From the NCBI GenBank assembly GCA_023443515.1, contig JAEZUC010000084.1, positions 1 to 54,428 of the forward strand: a stretch of 54,428 bases of DNA, read 5' to 3'. The notes under the pieces are model-generated. The model was not told the origin of the DNA, made no database searches, and saw only the letters and a list, made by a program, of their open reading frames with translations. The translations under genes were made by a program, and so were the position numbers. Positions within the stretch are counted from its first letter, which is position 1; every line of letters starts with the position of its first letter. The DNA comes from Bacillota bacterium. Its GTDB lineage: Bacteria; Bacillota; Clostridia; Acetivibrionales; DSM-1351. Below, one piece after another: positions 1 to 9,055 of this stretch.

Positions 1-358
1 ATGCCTCTCTGATTCGGTCTGCCAGAATATCTGCAAGTCTTTGGTCAGCTCCCAGTGTATTTCCTAAATTCACTTTAACCCCGGGATGTTTTCCAATATA
101 CTCCTTTATCTCTTCAGGTATATCCTCCCTAATATGTATTCCCTCAAAAAGAAAATACGGTACTACTGTTATATCGTCAGCACCCTTTTTAATAAGAATA
201 TCAAGTCCCTTTTCCAGATTTGTATCACAAAATTCCATATATGCAGTCTCAATCATAACTTCCGGGAGCTGTGCTTTAGTCATATCTGTTATCTTTTGTA
301 AAGTTTCCAGAGTTTTCCTTTCTCGGCTTCCATGAGCAAGAATCAGTATTGCCTTCAT
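1..358 (-). CDS. cbiX: Sirohydrochlorin cobaltochelatase CbiX, short form (3' end cut by window edge)
   Basis: This is the small cobalt chelatase that inserts Co2+ into sirohydrochlorin, the committing step of the anaerobic B12 pathway. Reading from the ATG at 358, the frame stays open for 119 residues to the window edge. Short CbiX proteins are about 120-130 residues, so only the last few are missing. The start MKAILILAHGSR carries the family's first active-site histidine (His9). The second lies in the motif FLFEGIHIREDIP, which matches the chelatase pattern ending in H-x3-DIP. The start codon overlaps the stop of hemL as ATGA, so translation is probably coupled to hemL. Function is assigned from these motifs and the operon context. 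A sirohydrochlorin ferrochelatase role (SirB-like) cannot be excluded from sequence alone. Confidence 0.85.
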   Translation of the reverse strand, partial: MKAILILAHGSRERKTLETLQKITDMTKAQLPEVMIETAYMEFCDTNLEKGLDILIKKGADDITVVPYFLFEGIHIREDIPEEIKEYIGKHPGVKVNLGNTLGADQRLADILADRIREA

Positions 359-1659
359 AATAGTTCCTCCATTAAAGCTATATTTTCAACCATGCTTTCT
401 TCAACAGCTTTTAAAGTAGCGTCAATATCCTCATAAGTATGTGCGTTGCTTACGAATATGGCCTCAAACTGGGACGGTGCCAGATAAATTCCCCTGCTTA
501 ACATACTCTTGAAAAAGGCGGCATAATACTTTGTATTGCTTTGTTTAGCCTCCTGATAGTTTGTAACGGGGTTTTGAGAGAAAAACATGCACAGCAACGA
601 ACCAACTCTGTTCAATGTAATTGGCGCCTTATATTTCTGCACTATTTTTTCCAGTCCACTCCCTAACACTTCAGCCTTTTTATTAATATCATCATATATT
701 CCGGGACTACTGTTCAAAATCTCAAGCTGTGCAAGTCCTGCTGCCATTGCAACAGGATTCCCGGAAAGTGTTCCCGCCTGATAAACTCCTCCGCAGGGTG
801 CTACATGTTCCATTATTTCTTTTCTACCTGCGTAGGCGCCTACCGGCATTCCACCGCCTATTATTTTACCGAAAGTTACAATATCAGCATCAACTCCGAA
901 ATACTCCTGTGCTCCTCCTGCCCCGAGACGAAAACCTGTAATAACTTCGTCAAAAATAAGCAATGCGGAGTTTTGATGACAAATAAAGGACAAATCCTTC
1001 AAAAAACCTTCTGTTGGAGGAATAACTCCCATATTTGCTGCAACAGGCTCTATAATTACAGCCGCTATTTGATTCTTATTTTCCTTGAATAACTGTTCAA
1101 CACTGGAAATATCATTGTAAACAGCAGTTAATGTGTCTCCCGCTACATTCCGTGGTACGCCCATACTGTCCGGGACTCCGGCAGTCAGTACCCCTGAGCC
1201 TGCCTTTACAAGCATACTGTCACTGTGTCCGTGGTAGCAACCCTCAAACTTTATAACCTTATCCCGTTTTGTAAAGCCTCTCGCCAGCCGGATAGCACTC
1301 ATAACCGCTTCTGTTCCGCTGTTCACCATTCTTACCATTTCAACCCCGGGTACCATTGAAACTATCATCTCTGCTATTTGTACTTCTGTTTCAACGGGTG
1401 CTCCAAAACTAAGTCCGTTATACATTACCTTTTCAACATTCTTCAGTATAAGGTCATTGCTGTGACCTAAAATCATGGGGCCCCACGAACAGACATAGTC
1501 AATGTACTCTCTCTCTTCCACATCATAAATCTTTGAGCCTTTTGCACGACTTATAAATAAAGGATTTGAGTCCACTGCACGAAATGCTCTTACCGGGCTG
1601 TTAACACCACCCGGAATGACTTTTTTTGCCCTATCAAACAAATCATTACTTGATATCAT
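355..1659 (-). CDS. hemL: Glutamate-1-semialdehyde 2,1-aminomutase
   Basis: HemL converts glutamate-1-semialdehyde into 5-aminolevulinate, the second step of the C5 route to tetrapyrroles, using pyridoxal phosphate in the cytoplasm. At 434 residues it has the usual length. The PLP lysine is Lys265 in VTFGKIIGGGMPVGA. Other family landmarks are NSGTEAVMSAIRLAR (about 113-127), the Asp of IFDEVITGFR and the glycine-rich FEGCYHGHSD. The ATG at 1659 has AGGGG about 8 nt upstream and overlaps the hemB stop by four bases (ATGA). Its place next to hemA, hemB, hemC and the cbi genes suggests that this copy feeds corrinoid synthesis. No protohaem-branch gene such as hemE, hemN or hemH is visible here. 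Confidence 0.96.
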   Translation of the reverse strand: MISSNDLFDRAKKVIPGGVNSPVRAFRAVDSNPLFISRAKGSKIYDVEEREYIDYVCSWGPMILGHSNDLILKNVEKVMYNGLSFGAPVETEVQIAEMIVSMVPGVEMVRMVNSGTEAVMSAIRLARGFTKRDKVIKFEGCYHGHSDSMLVKAGSGVLTAGVPDSMGVPRNVAGDTLTAVYNDISSVEQLFKENKNQIAAVIIEPVAANMGVIPPTEGFLKDLSFICHQNSALLIFDEVITGFRLGAGGAQEYFGVDADIVTFGKIIGGGMPVGAYAGRKEIMEHVAPCGGVYQAGTLSGNPVAMAAGLAQLEILNSSPGIYDDINKKAEVLGSGLEKIVQKYKAPITLNRVGSLLCMFFSQNPVTNYQEAKQSNTKYYAAFFKSMLSRGIYLAPSQFEAIFVSNAHTYEDIDATLKAVEESMVENIALMEELL

Positions 1660-2633
1660 CCAATATCCCCTTTCTTTATTGCTTCGGAAATTTCTTTAGC
1701 AAAATAGGTTATAAGTATATCTGCACCGGCTCTGAAAATGCTGACTGCACTTTCACACATCACACCGTATTCATCTATCAGTCCTTGAGAGGCAGCAGCC
1801 TTTATCATGGCATATTCACCGCTGACACTGTAGGCTGCCAGAGGAAGCTGAGTTTTTTCCCTGACTTCCTTTATAACGTCCAGATAGGCCAGTGCAGGCT
1901 TAACCATCAGTATATCCGCACCTTCCTCAACATCAAGAAGTGCTTCCTTTACAGCTTCACGTCTGTTATGATAATCCATCTGGTAGCTTTTACGGTCTCC
2001 GAATGCAGGAGCAGAGCCTGCTGCCTCACGGAATGGCCCATAAAATGACGAGGCATACTTTACGGCATATGACATGACAGGAATGTCTGTAAATCCGTTT
2101 TTATCCAGAGCTGTCCTCAGGGCATTTATCCTGCCGTCCAACATGTCCGACGGAGCAACCATGTCCGCTCCTGCCCTTGCATGGGACAAGGCTATTTTTT
2201 CCAGATAGGGCAGAGTTTTGTCATTATCAACCCTTTCACCCTCCAAAATTCCGCAGTGCCCGTGAGATGTGTATTCACACATGCAAATATCCGTTATTAC
2301 CTGCATCTGTGGATACCTCTGCTTTATTTCGCGTATCCCCTGCTGTAATACACCGTTTTCATTATATGCCTCCGTGCCTTTTTCATCCTTATGCTCCGGG
2401 AGACCAAAGAGCAGTACGGATTTTACATCTGCTTTTAGGGCATTTTCAATTGCTTCTCCTACCATATCGGGGCTATAATGGTACTGTCCCGGCAGTGAGC
2501 TGATTTCCTTCTTTATTTTTTTACCCTCTATTATGAATAGGGGCTGAATAAGTGAATCAGTTGACAGTCTGGTTTCTCTGACTGCTTTTCGTAGCACTTC
2601 ATCGGTTCTCAATCTTCTTGGTCTGTTAATCAT
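1656..2633 (-). CDS. hemB: Delta-aminolevulinic acid dehydratase (porphobilinogen synthase)
   Basis: HemB condenses two 5-aminolevulinate molecules to porphobilinogen. The two Schiff-base lysines are visible in SYAVKYASSFYGPFRE (Lys192) and ADILMVKPALAYLD (Lys245), counting from the ATG at 2633. The zinc-type cysteine triplet is present in DICMCEYTSHGHCG, so this is a Zn-dependent rather than Mg-dependent form. A TTG one codon upstream (2636) is also possible. I prefer the ATG, which has GGAGG 11 nt upstream inside the end of cobA-hemD and overlaps that gene by 8 nt. The downstream junction with hemL is ATGA. The length of 325 residues is normal. Confidence 0.96.
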   Translation of the reverse strand: MINRPRRLRTDEVLRKAVRETRLSTDSLIQPLFIIEGKKIKKEISSLPGQYHYSPDMVGEAIENALKADVKSVLLFGLPEHKDEKGTEAYNENGVLQQGIREIKQRYPQMQVITDICMCEYTSHGHCGILEGERVDNDKTLPYLEKIALSHARAGADMVAPSDMLDGRINALRTALDKNGFTDIPVMSYAVKYASSFYGPFREAAGSAPAFGDRKSYQMDYHNRREAVKEALLDVEEGADILMVKPALAYLDVIKEVREKTQLPLAAYSVSGEYAMIKAAASQGLIDEYGVMCESAVSIFRAGADILITYFAKEISEAIKKGDIG

Positions 2634-4140
2634 CAATAGTACCGCCTCCTATTTCCAATAGCTTGTCTATTATTGAATCAATTGTAGATTTTTCAGCTAC
2701 TACATAACTCAGATTATACTTTTTAGCCGCTTCCGCCGTCTGATTTCCTATACAAACAGCAGTAAGCCTTCCCAAAGGAATATCTTTCACAGATGCCATA
2801 AATCCCTCTACAGTGGAGGCACTTGTAAAAGTTATGTATTTAAGTTCACCATCAACAATCAGTTTTCTGATTTCATCATTGTTTTCATTTATATAATTCG
2901 TATGGTACAAGGGAACCCGGTCAAATTTAATATTATTGCTAATAAAAATATTAACAATGTCGTCACTTGCTATTGCCGCATCACAAATAAGAACCTTTTC
3001 ATTCTCTCCCACAAGCTCTGAAACTCCCTGTGCAAGATTGCTACCGTCAAAGATTTCAGGAGTAAAATCAGAAATCAGCCCCACTTCCTTTAAAGCTCTC
3101 GCCGTCTGACTTCCAACCGTACCGATTTTTAGATTTGCAAAAACTCTCGCATCAAGTCCTTTAGAATTTAAGTAATTAAAAAATATCTGTATACCGTTTT
3201 TACTGGTAAATAAAATCCAGTCATATTCACTTAGATTTTCACATGCACGGAAAAGCTTTTCATTCTCTGGTATAGGTACAACCTCTATACAGGGATACTC
3301 TACAGGCTCCGCACCCAGTTGGCGAAGCTTTTCCACAAGTGTACCCGAAGACGCCTTAGGTCTTGTAACAAGTACTTTTGTACCGAAGAGAGGTTTTTTC
3401 ATGAACCAGTTGAACTTTTCAGAGAGAATGCAAACCTTTCCTACAGCAATAATGGCAGGAGATTTTATTTCCATCTCCGAAGCCTGTTGCTCCAGTGTAC
3501 CCACAGTGGCTACCAGTTTTCTCTGGTTAGGCCTTGTACCGTTCTCTATTATGGCAGCAGGCATGTCCTTATCCATACCTGCATTTATAAGCCCCTTCAT
3601 CAAATATGCAAGTGAGGATAACCCCATGAGAAAAACCAATGTTCCGTTTAATTCCTTTAATTCACTAAATGGAATAGAAAGCTGTCCTCCGTCTTTAGCA
3701 TGCCCGGTAATAATATGAATAGAAGAGCAAAAATCTCTGTGGGTGGCCGGTATCCCCCCGTAGCACAGTGCTGCCACAGCTGAAGTTACTCCAGGAACAA
3801 CCTCAAAGGGAATATTATTTTCCTGTAAAAGCTCAAGTTCTTCTCCTCCCCTGCCAAATACAAAAGGGTCTCCTCCTTTAAGCCTTATAACCGTATTTCC
3901 TCCCAGTGACTTTTTTAGGAGTATTTGGTTAATTTCTTCCTGTTTAACAGGATGGAATTTATTCTCTTTTCCTACATCTATTTTTTCTGCCTTAGGTGGT
4001 ATCATTTTTATAATTTCATCCGATACGAGTCTGTCATACACTACCACATCAGCCTGAGAGAGAAGTTCTGCTCCCCTTAATGTAATAAGTCCCTTATCCC
4101 CCGGCCCTGCGCCGACTAAGGCCACACATCCATGTTTCAT
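2626..4140 (-). CDS. cobA-hemD: Fused uroporphyrinogen-III C-methyltransferase / uroporphyrinogen-III synthase
   Basis: This 504-residue protein joins two steps. Residues 1 to about 245 are a CobA/SUMT-type SAM methyltransferase that makes precorrin-2 from uroporphyrinogen III. Landmarks are VALVGAGPGDKGLITLRG at the N-terminus, VVYDRLVS, GGDPFVFGRGGEE and the proline-rich VVPGVTSAVA. Residues from about 250 to the end are HemD, which closes the ring of hydroxymethylbilane; the segment GTKVLVTRPKASSGTLVEKL is typical. The fusion is common in Firmicutes and places ring closure and the first methylation in one polypeptide. The ATG at 4140 has a GGGAGG/GAGG site upstream. The hemC stop lies 18 nt before it, and the 3' end overlaps hemB. 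Confidence 0.95.
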   Translation of the reverse strand: MKHGCVALVGAGPGDKGLITLRGAELLSQADVVVYDRLVSDEIIKMIPPKAEKIDVGKENKFHPVKQEEINQILLKKSLGGNTVIRLKGGDPFVFGRGGEELELLQENNIPFEVVPGVTSAVAALCYGGIPATHRDFCSSIHIITGHAKDGGQLSIPFSELKELNGTLVFLMGLSSLAYLMKGLINAGMDKDMPAAIIENGTRPNQRKLVATVGTLEQQASEMEIKSPAIIAVGKVCILSEKFNWFMKKPLFGTKVLVTRPKASSGTLVEKLRQLGAEPVEYPCIEVVPIPENEKLFRACENLSEYDWILFTSKNGIQIFFNYLNSKGLDARVFANLKIGTVGSQTARALKEVGLISDFTPEIFDGSNLAQGVSELVGENEKVLICDAAIASDDIVNIFISNNIKFDRVPLYHTNYINENNDEIRKLIVDGELKYITFTSASTVEGFMASVKDIPLGRLTAVCIGNQTAEAAKKYNLSYVVAEKSTIDSIIDKLLEIGGGTIDD

Positions 4141-4158
4141 AAACCTCTGCCTCCCAGC

Positions 4159-5034
4159 TTAAATCATACTGTAGCTTTCCATCTTTTTTACCAGTTCATA
4201 GCCTAATTCCACTGGATTTTGCCTACTTCCCGAAACACATTCCTTCCTTGATTCTCCTGTGGTTTCATTACAGTGCAAGCCCTTTAAAATAATCTCACTA
4301 CCCTGAATGGTTGCATAAGCCGCTATTGGCGTGCTGCAGCCTCCGTTCATTTCTCGTACAAAGGTTCTTTCCGCCAGTGAAATACAAAGGGATTCTTCAC
4401 TATGGAACAGCTTCAGAAAATCAAAGTTCTCTCCGGCTCTGCCCTGTACTGCTATAATGCCCTGACTTGCAGCAGGAAGAATTTCATCAATAGAAAAATA
4501 TCTGCTGATACGACTTTCAAGGCCAAGTCTCTTAATGCCGGCTGCAGCAAGAACTATGGCTGAAAACTCACCGATGTCAAGTTTTTTAAGCCGGGTTTGC
4601 ACATTTCCACGGATAGGGGCTGTTTTACAACCCGGAAACAATTCTTTCAGCTGGAGCTGCCTTCTCAGACTTGAACTTCCAATAGGTTCTCCATTTTTAC
4701 CATTTTGAGGCAAAATATAAACATCTCTGGGGTCTTCACGTTTTGACAGGGCTACCACAGGCAGTTCAGGATTATCTTCCAAAGGCATATCCTTATAACT
4801 GTGCACGGTGATATCCACCTCATTATTGTATAGTGCATAATCCAGCTCCTTGACGAAAAGGCCCTTTCCTCCTATTTTATCAAGGGTTTTGTCCAGAATC
4901 TTATCTCCCGTAGTTTTCATTGTAATCAATTCCAGCTCTAAATCAGGGTCAAATTCTCTGATTGCAGCCATTACCAGCTCTGATTGTATAATTGCAAGCT
5001 TGCTGTCCCTGCTGCCTATTCTGATTTTTTTCAT
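4159..5034 (-). CDS. hemC: Porphobilinogen deaminase (hydroxymethylbilane synthase)
   Basis: HemC polymerises four porphobilinogens into hydroxymethylbilane, which the next gene's HemD domain cyclises. The cofactor-binding cysteine is Cys233 in REMNGGCSTPIAAY, and the catalytic Asp82 lies in VHSYKDMP. The N-terminal IRIGSRDSKLAIIQSE is characteristic. I place the start at the ATG at 5034, not at the GTG at 5046 that extends the frame by four codons. The ATG gives MKKIRIGSRDS, has GGTGG about 8 nt upstream, and overlaps the preceding stop as ATGA like neighbouring junctions. The length is 291 residues, a little under the usual 300-310. Confidence 0.95.
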   Translation of the reverse strand: MKKIRIGSRDSKLAIIQSELVMAAIREFDPDLELELITMKTTGDKILDKTLDKIGGKGLFVKELDYALYNNEVDITVHSYKDMPLEDNPELPVVALSKREDPRDVYILPQNGKNGEPIGSSSLRRQLQLKELFPGCKTAPIRGNVQTRLKKLDIGEFSAIVLAAAGIKRLGLESRISRYFSIDEILPAASQGIIAVQGRAGENFDFLKLFHSEESLCISLAERTFVREMNGGCSTPIAAYATIQGSEIILKGLHCNETTGESRKECVSGSRQNPVELGYELVKKMESYSMI

Positions 5035-6239
5035 AGTAAATTCCACCGTATCCTTTCAGCTACCGTTCTTACACGACTGTGATTATCTCCGTTCTTGGAA
5101 ACCAGTCCCCCGACTATACCATCAAATTCAAATATTGCAGGAAAATAAAAGCTGCACTCTTCTCTGCAATCAGCTATACTCATATGGATACCCTTTTCCT
5201 TTGCATCCATATATACCATATGGTTAGTTTCTCTGTCATCTGAAGCGGCAACTGCCATAAACTTATTTTGAATGTCCCGTGATTCATAATATCCTTCTCT
5301 GTAATTAAACAGCTTACGACTAAACATTTCTTGAAGCTCCGGGGTAAGATGAGGAGATACCAGATAAATATCCGCTCCGAATTTCAGTAGTGTTTTTACC
5401 CTCCGGGTTGCTATCTCTCCGCCTCCCACAACAAGAACCCTTTTCCCCGTTAATTCAATAAACAAGGGGAATCTACCATATTGAGGCTCATTACATAAAC
5501 CGAGTCTGTTCATAATTACTGTCTTTAAATGAGATATTGTAAATCCACCACTTTCAACTGTACGGGATATAAGAACAACTGTCACCCCAAAGGCTTCTGC
5601 CGCAGATATTTTTTCTTGGAAGCCTCCTGCTGAGCCGGTGTCCTTGGTTACAAGGTATCTTGCATTTGTCTGCTTTAAAGTGGCAGTATTCATCTCATAT
5701 GAAAAAGGCCCCTGCATACAAATAAGGTTTTTACCTTTGAAACCCAGCTTAGTACACTTATCTACAACCTCAGTGGTAGGAAGTACCCTTGCATATATTC
5801 TGGTGCTATAGTCTGAAACACCTGTAAAGGCCTCCAGTTCTTTGCTACCAGTAGTAAGAAGAATATTGCCCTCTACCGTATTCAAATACTTTACTGCATC
5901 TTTGGTATCATTTACTTCTATTACTTTTCCGGCTGATATTGACGGTCTCAGCAACCGTATATATTCCACTTCTGCACTTTTGCAGGCAGACTTTATATTT
6001 TTAGTTACCAGTTCTGCATATGGATGGGTCGCATCAATCACAAATGAATAATCCGAAACCATTTTGATTATCTGTTCTTCCGTCAGCCTTCCCGTTCTTA
6101 CCTCTATCCTACTGTCAGACGGCATTACCATATTTCCGTATTCTGTTGCAACACAGGCAGTAACAGATACTCCTTTATCAGCAAGGAATTGCGATATTTC
6201 TCTGCCTTCAGTTGTTCCTGAAAAAACAAGCACCTTCAT
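5031..6239 (-). CDS. cbiJ: Fused cobalt-precorrin-6A reductase (CbiJ) / precorrin-2 dehydrogenase (SirC-like)
   Basis: This 402-residue protein is a fusion. Residues 1 to about 245 match CbiJ/CobK: KVLVFSGTTEGREISQFL at the start, VIDATHPYAELVTKNI, and LLTTGSKELEAF. That domain reduces cobalt-precorrin-6A with NAD(P)H. Residues from about 255 match the N-terminal precorrin-2 dehydrogenase part of siroheme synthase (CysG-N/SirC/Met8p): FPLFIELTGKRVLVVGGGEIATRR with the GGGxxA dinucleotide site, VSPHLTPEL, AASDDRETNHMVY, and the closing NGDNHSRVRTVAERIR. This second part would oxidise precorrin-2 to sirohydrochlorin, the substrate of CbiX. The two reactions are far apart in the pathway. The gene overlaps hemC as ATGA. 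Domain identities are strong; activity of each half is inferred. Confidence 0.9.
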   Translation of the reverse strand: MKVLVFSGTTEGREISQFLADKGVSVTACVATEYGNMVMPSDSRIEVRTGRLTEEQIIKMVSDYSFVIDATHPYAELVTKNIKSACKSAEVEYIRLLRPSISAGKVIEVNDTKDAVKYLNTVEGNILLTTGSKELEAFTGVSDYSTRIYARVLPTTEVVDKCTKLGFKGKNLICMQGPFSYEMNTATLKQTNARYLVTKDTGSAGGFQEKISAAEAFGVTVVLISRTVESGGFTISHLKTVIMNRLGLCNEPQYGRFPLFIELTGKRVLVVGGGEIATRRVKTLLKFGADIYLVSPHLTPELQEMFSRKLFNYREGYYESRDIQNKFMAVAASDDRETNHMVYMDAKEKGIHMSIADCREECSFYFPAIFEFDGIVGGLVSKNGDNHSRVRTVAERIRWNLL

Positions 6240-6269
6240 ATGTAAATTGTATTCCGCCTTTCAACGAAT

Positions 6270-7004
6270 TCATATACCTTTATACCCTCTTGATGTTACA
6301 AGTCTGTTATTTATTACCCGGGTATTTTTGTTTCCTATAATAACTGTTGTAAACATGTCCACCTGCTCTTTTTCCAGTTCCTCCAAAGTCAATATTTTGG
6401 AGGTCTGGCCCTCACGACCTATATTGCGTACGTATCCGCAGGGAGTATCCCTGTCTGCCACCGTCAAAATAATCTCGCAAGCCTTTTTGAGATAATCACT
6501 ACGTTTTTTGCTGGTGGGGTTGTATATACAGATTGCAAAGCCTGCTTCAGCTGCAAGTCTGAGCCTTTTCTCAATAACCTCCCAAGGTGTGAGAAGATCA
6601 CTTAGGGATATAACTGCAAAATCATGTGTCAATGGAGCTCCAAGTACTGCTGCTGCAGACGAAGCCGCCGTGATTCCCGGTATAACTTCAACCTGTATGT
6701 CAGTTGCTTCATATTCCGCCAACACTTCATATATCAGACCTGCCATACCATAAATTCCTGCATCTCCAGAGGATATCACCGCCACTTTTTTCCCTGTCAT
6801 AGCGGCTTCTACAGCCAATTTACACCTGTCCACCTCTCTTTTCATGGGAGTTGTTAATATCTCCTTGTCTGGCAACAGATGCTTTATTAAATCTATATAA
6901 ACGTCATATCCAACCACCAGCTGACTTTCCTCAATAGCCCTGATTGCCTTTCCCGTAAGTTGACAATCCTCTCCCGGCCCTGTGCCAACAACATATAGTT
7001 TCAA
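6270..7004 (-). CDS. cbiH: Cobalt-precorrin-3 C17-methyltransferase (CbiH/CobJ family)
   Basis: This ring-contracting SAM methyltransferase methylates C17 of cobalt-precorrin-3. At 244 residues it has the family fold, with KLYVVGTGPGEDCQLTGKA at the N-terminus, VVGYDVYIDLI, SSGDAGIYGMAGLI and VIPGITAASSAAAVLGAPL. These are the CbiH-specific forms of the general precorrin methyltransferase motifs. CIYNPTSKKRSDYL near 155-170 is also typical. The start is TTG at 7004, supported by an AGGAGG site 5 nt upstream. No ATG fits better. It lies between hemA and the cbiJ fusion with short gaps of 19 and 30 nt. Confidence 0.93.
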   Translation of the reverse strand: MKLYVVGTGPGEDCQLTGKAIRAIEESQLVVGYDVYIDLIKHLLPDKEILTTPMKREVDRCKLAVEAAMTGKKVAVISSGDAGIYGMAGLIYEVLAEYEATDIQVEVIPGITAASSAAAVLGAPLTHDFAVISLSDLLTPWEVIEKRLRLAAEAGFAICIYNPTSKKRSDYLKKACEIILTVADRDTPCGYVRNIGREGQTSKILTLEELEKEQVDMFTTVIIGNKNTRVINNRLVTSRGYKGI

Positions 7005-7023
7005 GTTAACCTCCTATTACTCT

Positions 7024-8034
7024 TTAAAAATTTATTAACCCTGCCTCTTTACGATAATTTTCCCATTTTTTGAATTGTAAAATAAAACCAAATATTATCT
7101 CTCTTATTTTACTTACTTCCTTATGATTAAGCACCGAAAAATCAGTGTAGAATCTGTCAAGATTATAGCTTTTCACTCCCGGAATATCTGAAATGCCCGG
7201 CTCAATATCTCTGGGCAATGCCAGATCAACAAATAGCTCAGGTTTTCTTTGATGTTTTTCAACCATATCACGGGTTATGGTGAAGTGAGGACTTGTAGTT
7301 GCGCTTATAACCACATCTGAGCAAGCAAGAACCCCTTCTCTTTCATCATATGAAATTGTATTGCAGCCAACAGGAACAATTATTTCTCCGTGTTTATACT
7401 TTCTAAGTGTGATTGTTATATCTGCTCCCAGTTCAAGGAGCTTTTTGCAGCACAACCGTCCTATTTCGCCATTACCTATTACAAGAACTCTTTTGTCAGC
7501 AAAGCAGTATTTTTTTGATAATTCCGATATTGCGCTTTCTGCTGCTGAAGTAGGTACTGCCTTTATTTTAATTTCCGTTTTGCTTTTCTTTGCCGCTGTG
7601 ATACTAAGTCTGAACAGGGTCTCCAAGGTTGAATCAATGGTTTTCTCCTCCCGGGCAATAGTCGCTGCGTGTTTTACCTGTGTAATTATCTGGTCCTCGA
7701 AAAGCACCATTGACTGGAGTCCGCAAGCTACTTCCATCAGATGGATTATGGACTCTGAATCATATCTTATACTAAATAAAGGCATTAACAACTTATGGTC
7801 TCCCACCCCTGACAACCGGCACAAAAGCAGGGCAGGATTCAGGTCTTCAATGTTCTCCCCCGAAATATATAGTTCGGTTCTGTTGCAGGTACACAGAAGT
7901 ACTGCTCCTGAAATACCGTCAACAGCTTTTATACTTCTAAGTATTTCTCTGATTCTTGTGGATGTGTAGCTGAATCTTTCACGGACATCAATGGCAGCCG
8001 ATTTATAATCCAAACTTGCTGATATAATAGTCAA
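7024..8034 (-). CDS. hemA: Glutamyl-tRNA reductase
   Basis: HemA reduces glutamyl-tRNA(Glu) to glutamate-1-semialdehyde, the entry step for all tetrapyrroles here. The catalytic cysteine is in LLCTCNRTELYISG (Cys50 counted from the TTG start). SMVLFEDQIITQVKHA, the NADPH site VLVIGNGEIGRLCCKKL, and CSDVVISATTSPHF follow in family order. The dimerisation domain looks short: the protein is about 336 residues against 400-450 usual. The start is hard. An ATG at 8043 has GGAG touching it directly, which is too close. The TTG at 8034 lies 9 nt after that GGAG, gives MTIISASLDYKSAAIDVRER, and overlaps the cbiG stop as TTGA, matching the operon's other junctions. I use the TTG. Confidence 0.9.
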   Translation of the reverse strand: MTIISASLDYKSAAIDVRERFSYTSTRIREILRSIKAVDGISGAVLLCTCNRTELYISGENIEDLNPALLLCRLSGVGDHKLLMPLFSIRYDSESIIHLMEVACGLQSMVLFEDQIITQVKHAATIAREEKTIDSTLETLFRLSITAAKKSKTEIKIKAVPTSAAESAISELSKKYCFADKRVLVIGNGEIGRLCCKKLLELGADITITLRKYKHGEIIVPVGCNTISYDEREGVLACSDVVISATTSPHFTITRDMVEKHQRKPELFVDLALPRDIEPGISDIPGVKSYNLDRFYTDFSVLNHKEVSKIREIIFGFILQFKKWENYRKEAGLINF

Positions 8035-9053
8035 AATCTGCATCTCCAATCTTTTTTTGATAATGCCGCTGTTATTCCGTCCCAACTGGATTTTGGAACT
8101 ACAAGCCTTCCATTGTTGGCCTTAACTGCTGCCCGTTCACAAACATTGTCAACCCCGGTAATCTCTTTTACAAAATCCGATTTTGAAAAATCCCCCGGAA
8201 GCTCTGCAAGCTCCTTTGCCGAATATGTATGAAAAGGAATTCTCCAATCAGCACTCAAAGAACGTATTGCATTTTCATCAGTTTTTAAGTCAATAGAAGC
8301 TATTACTTCTACTTCATAGTGTGAAATACCGTTTATATCAAGAATAAAATTCACAAAATTCAAAAGTTCAGTATACCTTGTATTCTTTCTGCAACCAATA
8401 CCTAAAGCATATTGTTTGGGCATAAGATGAAGTGTCTGTGAAAAAATCTGCTCTGAGCTGTCCGATATGCAAATTCCCACCTTTGTACTGTCTGATATAA
8501 TGACATTATCAGGCAGGCTACCTTCAATCGGATAATCGGAATGAAGCCCAACCTGTTCTCCGTTTAATATTGCGGCTGACACTTTTTTAACCATATTGAT
8601 ATTCATTATATGGCAACCCGCATTTACTGCCCATGAATCAACAGCAAACCGCCCATTTATATCTGTTGCCGTCGTAATCACCGCTTGTGCGTCTAATATT
8701 TTTGCAATAATACTTGCTAACTCGTTTGCGCCACCTACATGGCCCGATAAAATGGGGATCACATACTTGCCTCTTTCATCAACAACCAGTACCGCAGGAT
8801 CACATTCCTTGGAGGTTACAAAGGGTGCAATAGCCCTGACAGCAATCCCGGCAGCCCCTATAAAAACTATAGCGTCACTAACGCCGAATGCCTTCCGGGT
8901 AAACTCATCCAAGGTGTCTTTCAAGACTCCGACTCCATCAAACTCATGCTTACTATAGCCCTCGGCATCATACCCCTGAGTATTAAGCTTTTGCTGTAAA
9001 TTCAGGCACAGCTTGCCTCCTTGTTTTGTAAATGATACTAAAGTTATCTTCAT
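8031..9053 (-). CDS. cbiG: Cobalt-precorrin-5A hydrolase
   Basis: CbiG opens the delta-lactone of cobalt-precorrin-5A and releases acetaldehyde in the anaerobic pathway. The 340-residue protein shows the expected parts. The N-terminal domain begins MKITLVSFTKQGG. The central region has IVFIGAAGIAVRAIAPFV and PILSGHVGGANELA, then TTATDINGRFAVDSWA. The C-terminal CbiG domain begins near YALGIGCRKNTRYTELLN. CbiG is characteristic of the cobalt-early route, so its presence supports oxygen-independent B12 synthesis. The gene starts 2 nt after the cbiF stop and ends overlapping hemA. Confidence 0.94.
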   Translation of the reverse strand: MKITLVSFTKQGGKLCLNLQQKLNTQGYDAEGYSKHEFDGVGVLKDTLDEFTRKAFGVSDAIVFIGAAGIAVRAIAPFVTSKECDPAVLVVDERGKYVIPILSGHVGGANELASIIAKILDAQAVITTATDINGRFAVDSWAVNAGCHIMNINMVKKVSAAILNGEQVGLHSDYPIEGSLPDNVIISDSTKVGICISDSSEQIFSQTLHLMPKQYALGIGCRKNTRYTELLNFVNFILDINGISHYEVEVIASIDLKTDENAIRSLSADWRIPFHTYSAKELAELPGDFSKSDFVKEITGVDNVCERAAVKANNGRLVVPKSSWDGITAALSKKDWRCRF

Positions 9054-9055
9054 AA

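Noticed and set aside
7361..7969. A 202-codon plus-strand frame opposite hemA
   Set aside because: The opposite strand encodes a clear HemA with family motifs. The plus frame lacks a ribosome site and is low-complexity Ser/Leu/Ile-rich, as expected for antisense of a gene.
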